In this document: piece after piece, positions 4,761 to 5,672 of the stretch
Position numbering within the stretch: the first letter of the stretch is position 1
Layout of the letters: every line of letters begins with the position of its first letter
Assembly (NCBI GenBank): GCA_009786045.1
Contig: WQTY01000159.1
Coordinates: 1-5,672 of the forward strand
Direction of reading: 5' to 3'
DNA from: Pseudomonadota bacterium
GTDB lineage: Bacteria > Myxococcota_A > Bradymonadia > UBA4248
Length of the DNA: 5,672 nt
Position numbers and translations under genes: made by a program
Notes under the pieces: generated by a model
What the model was told of the DNA's origin: nothing
Seen by the model: only the letters and a program-made list of their open reading frames with translations
Databases searched by the model: none

Positions 4761-5672
4761 ATGTGTGAGATAAAGCCTGAAATTAAGAAAATTTTGTTCG
4801 CCGCCGGCGGAACCGGCGGTCATGTTTTTCCTGCCATCGCAGTTGCCGATGCACTGCGCGATATCCGTCCCGATCTCGAAATTGCCTTCGTAGGCAGCTC
4901 ACAGGGCAACGAAGAGGAATGGGTTAAAAACGCCGGCTACCGGTTCATCCTGCTGAAAACAGACTTCATTAAAGGCGCATCATTCCTGAAAAAGTGCAAA
5001 AATATCGCTGCCATGCCAGGCACCGCCAAACGTGCAAAGTGTTTATTGCTCGAAGAACGGCCAGACCTGGTCATTGGTGCAGGAGGTTACGTCTCGGGCC
5101 CCTTAGTGGCCGTCGCCGCCAGAATGCCTATTGCAACCGCCATTCTGGAACAAAATGCCATCCCAGGGCTCACCAACCGCATCCTGGCACACTTCGTCGA
5201 CAGAATATTTACTTCATTCCGAGACACAGCGGGCTTCTCCGGCCCCAAGGTAGCCTATTTGGGCAATCCCGTGCGCACTCAGGCACTCGTCAGCTCACAC
5301 GACAGCGCCAGGCATGAGCCAAAACGCCCCAACCTCCTTGGTGCTTCACCTGCCGATTCACCCCTGCACATCCTCATTCTCGGAGGCTCCCAGGGGGCCA
5401 TGAGCCTCAATACAAAACTTCCCAAAGCCTTCCAATCCCTCACAGAAGAGGAACAGGCACACCTCATTGTGCGCCACCAAACCGGCAAAGGCAAACTGGA
5501 GGCAACCCAAAAGGCCTATGCCGAAGCAGGCCTTACGTCCGAAACGACCGAATTCATCCACGACATGGGAGCCGCCTATCAATGGGCAGATCTCCTTATC
5601 TGCCGTGCAGGCGCCACCACCCTTGCCGAAATCAAAGCAGCCGGAAAGGCTTCGATCCTCGTCCCATTCCCG
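4761..5672 (+). CDS. murG: MurG, lipid II synthase (N-terminal 304 residues, cut by the window edge)
   Basis: MurG is the UDP-N-acetylglucosamine:N-acetylmuramyl-(pentapeptide) pyrophosphoryl-undecaprenol GlcNAc transferase. It adds GlcNAc to lipid I to make lipid II on the cytoplasmic face of the inner membrane. The ATG at 4761 has AGGA (4751-4754) six bases upstream. Family landmarks appear in order: glycine loop GGTGGHVFPA (residues 16-25), GAGGYVSGP (106-114), EQNAIPGLTNR (130-140), LGNPVR (167-172), second glycine loop LGGSQGA (207-213), HQTGK near 240, and CRAGATTLAE (281-290), whose Glu contacts the donor sugar nucleotide in known MurG structures. The frame is intact to the last base. 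The family is about 355 residues long, so roughly 50-60 are missing off the right edge. In most bacteria murG follows ftsW in the dcw cluster; here a divergent YdcH-like gene precedes it and it seems to have its own promoter. Confidence 0.97.
   Translation, partial: MCEIKPEIKKILFAAGGTGGHVFPAIAVADALRDIRPDLEIAFVGSSQGNEEEWVKNAGYRFILLKTDFIKGASFLKKCKNIAAMPGTAKRAKCLLLEERPDLVIGAGGYVSGPLVAVAARMPIATAILEQNAIPGLTNRILAHFVDRIFTSFRDTAGFSGPKVAYLGNPVRTQALVSSHDSARHEPKRPNLLGASPADSPLHILILGGSQGAMSLNTKLPKAFQSLTEEEQAHLIVRHQTGKGKLEATQKAYAEAGLTSETTEFIHDMGAAYQWADLLICRAGATTLAEIKAAGKASILVPFP

Noticed and set aside
4994..5317. A 107-codon plus-strand frame overlapping murG in another frame
   Set aside because: It is an Arg/His-rich product of reading murG out of frame; the MurG frame is unambiguous.

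Overview
The window reads as the chromosome of a Gram-negative proteobacterium with mid-range GC. The gene at the right edge is a clear MurG of proteobacterial type. The short gene before it is a YdcH/DUF465 protein, a family mostly found in Proteobacteria. I lean to a betaproteobacterium (Burkholderiales, perhaps the Sutterellaceae), but that is an impression from protein style; nothing here fixes the genus.

Layout. Bases 1-111 are the tail of a gene entering from the left, possibly an ABC exporter. Bases 112-508 are a long intergenic stretch. It holds an imperfect direct repeat spaced exactly 81 bases apart, a doubtful minus-strand ORF across that repeat, and a candidate extended -10 promoter. 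Bases 509-4232 are a tight three-gene plus-strand operon. A strong hairpin with its T-run on the minus strand follows, then a minus-strand YdcH-like gene (4344-4559) converging on the operon. A roughly 200-base divergent promoter region leads to murG, which starts at 4761 and runs off the right edge.

The operon is the interesting part. Gene 1 (344 aa) has an N-terminal domain resembling the ferredoxin-like half-domain of nitrite/sulfite reductases, a long Pro/Thr/Ala-rich linker and one C-terminal membrane helix, so it looks tail-anchored with its bulk in the cytoplasm. Gene 2 (335 aa) has up to three zinc-ribbon-like cysteine clusters, the first incomplete, followed by an unrecognised basic domain. 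Gene 3 (544 aa) has the overall AAA+ architecture of the McrB GTPase family, but the Walker A Ser/Thr, the Walker B Glu, the sensor Asn and the paired arginines are all replaced. It is probably a pseudo-ATPase or a nucleotide-binding scaffold. No McrC-type nuclease is present in the window.

Taken together, the three genes suggest a membrane-tethered assembly built from a redox-enzyme-derived module, a zinc-ribbon adaptor and a non-catalytic McrB-like protein. The function is unknown and I do not assign one. The right-hand genes are ordinary: a small coiled-coil protein and the peptidoglycan lipid II synthase.
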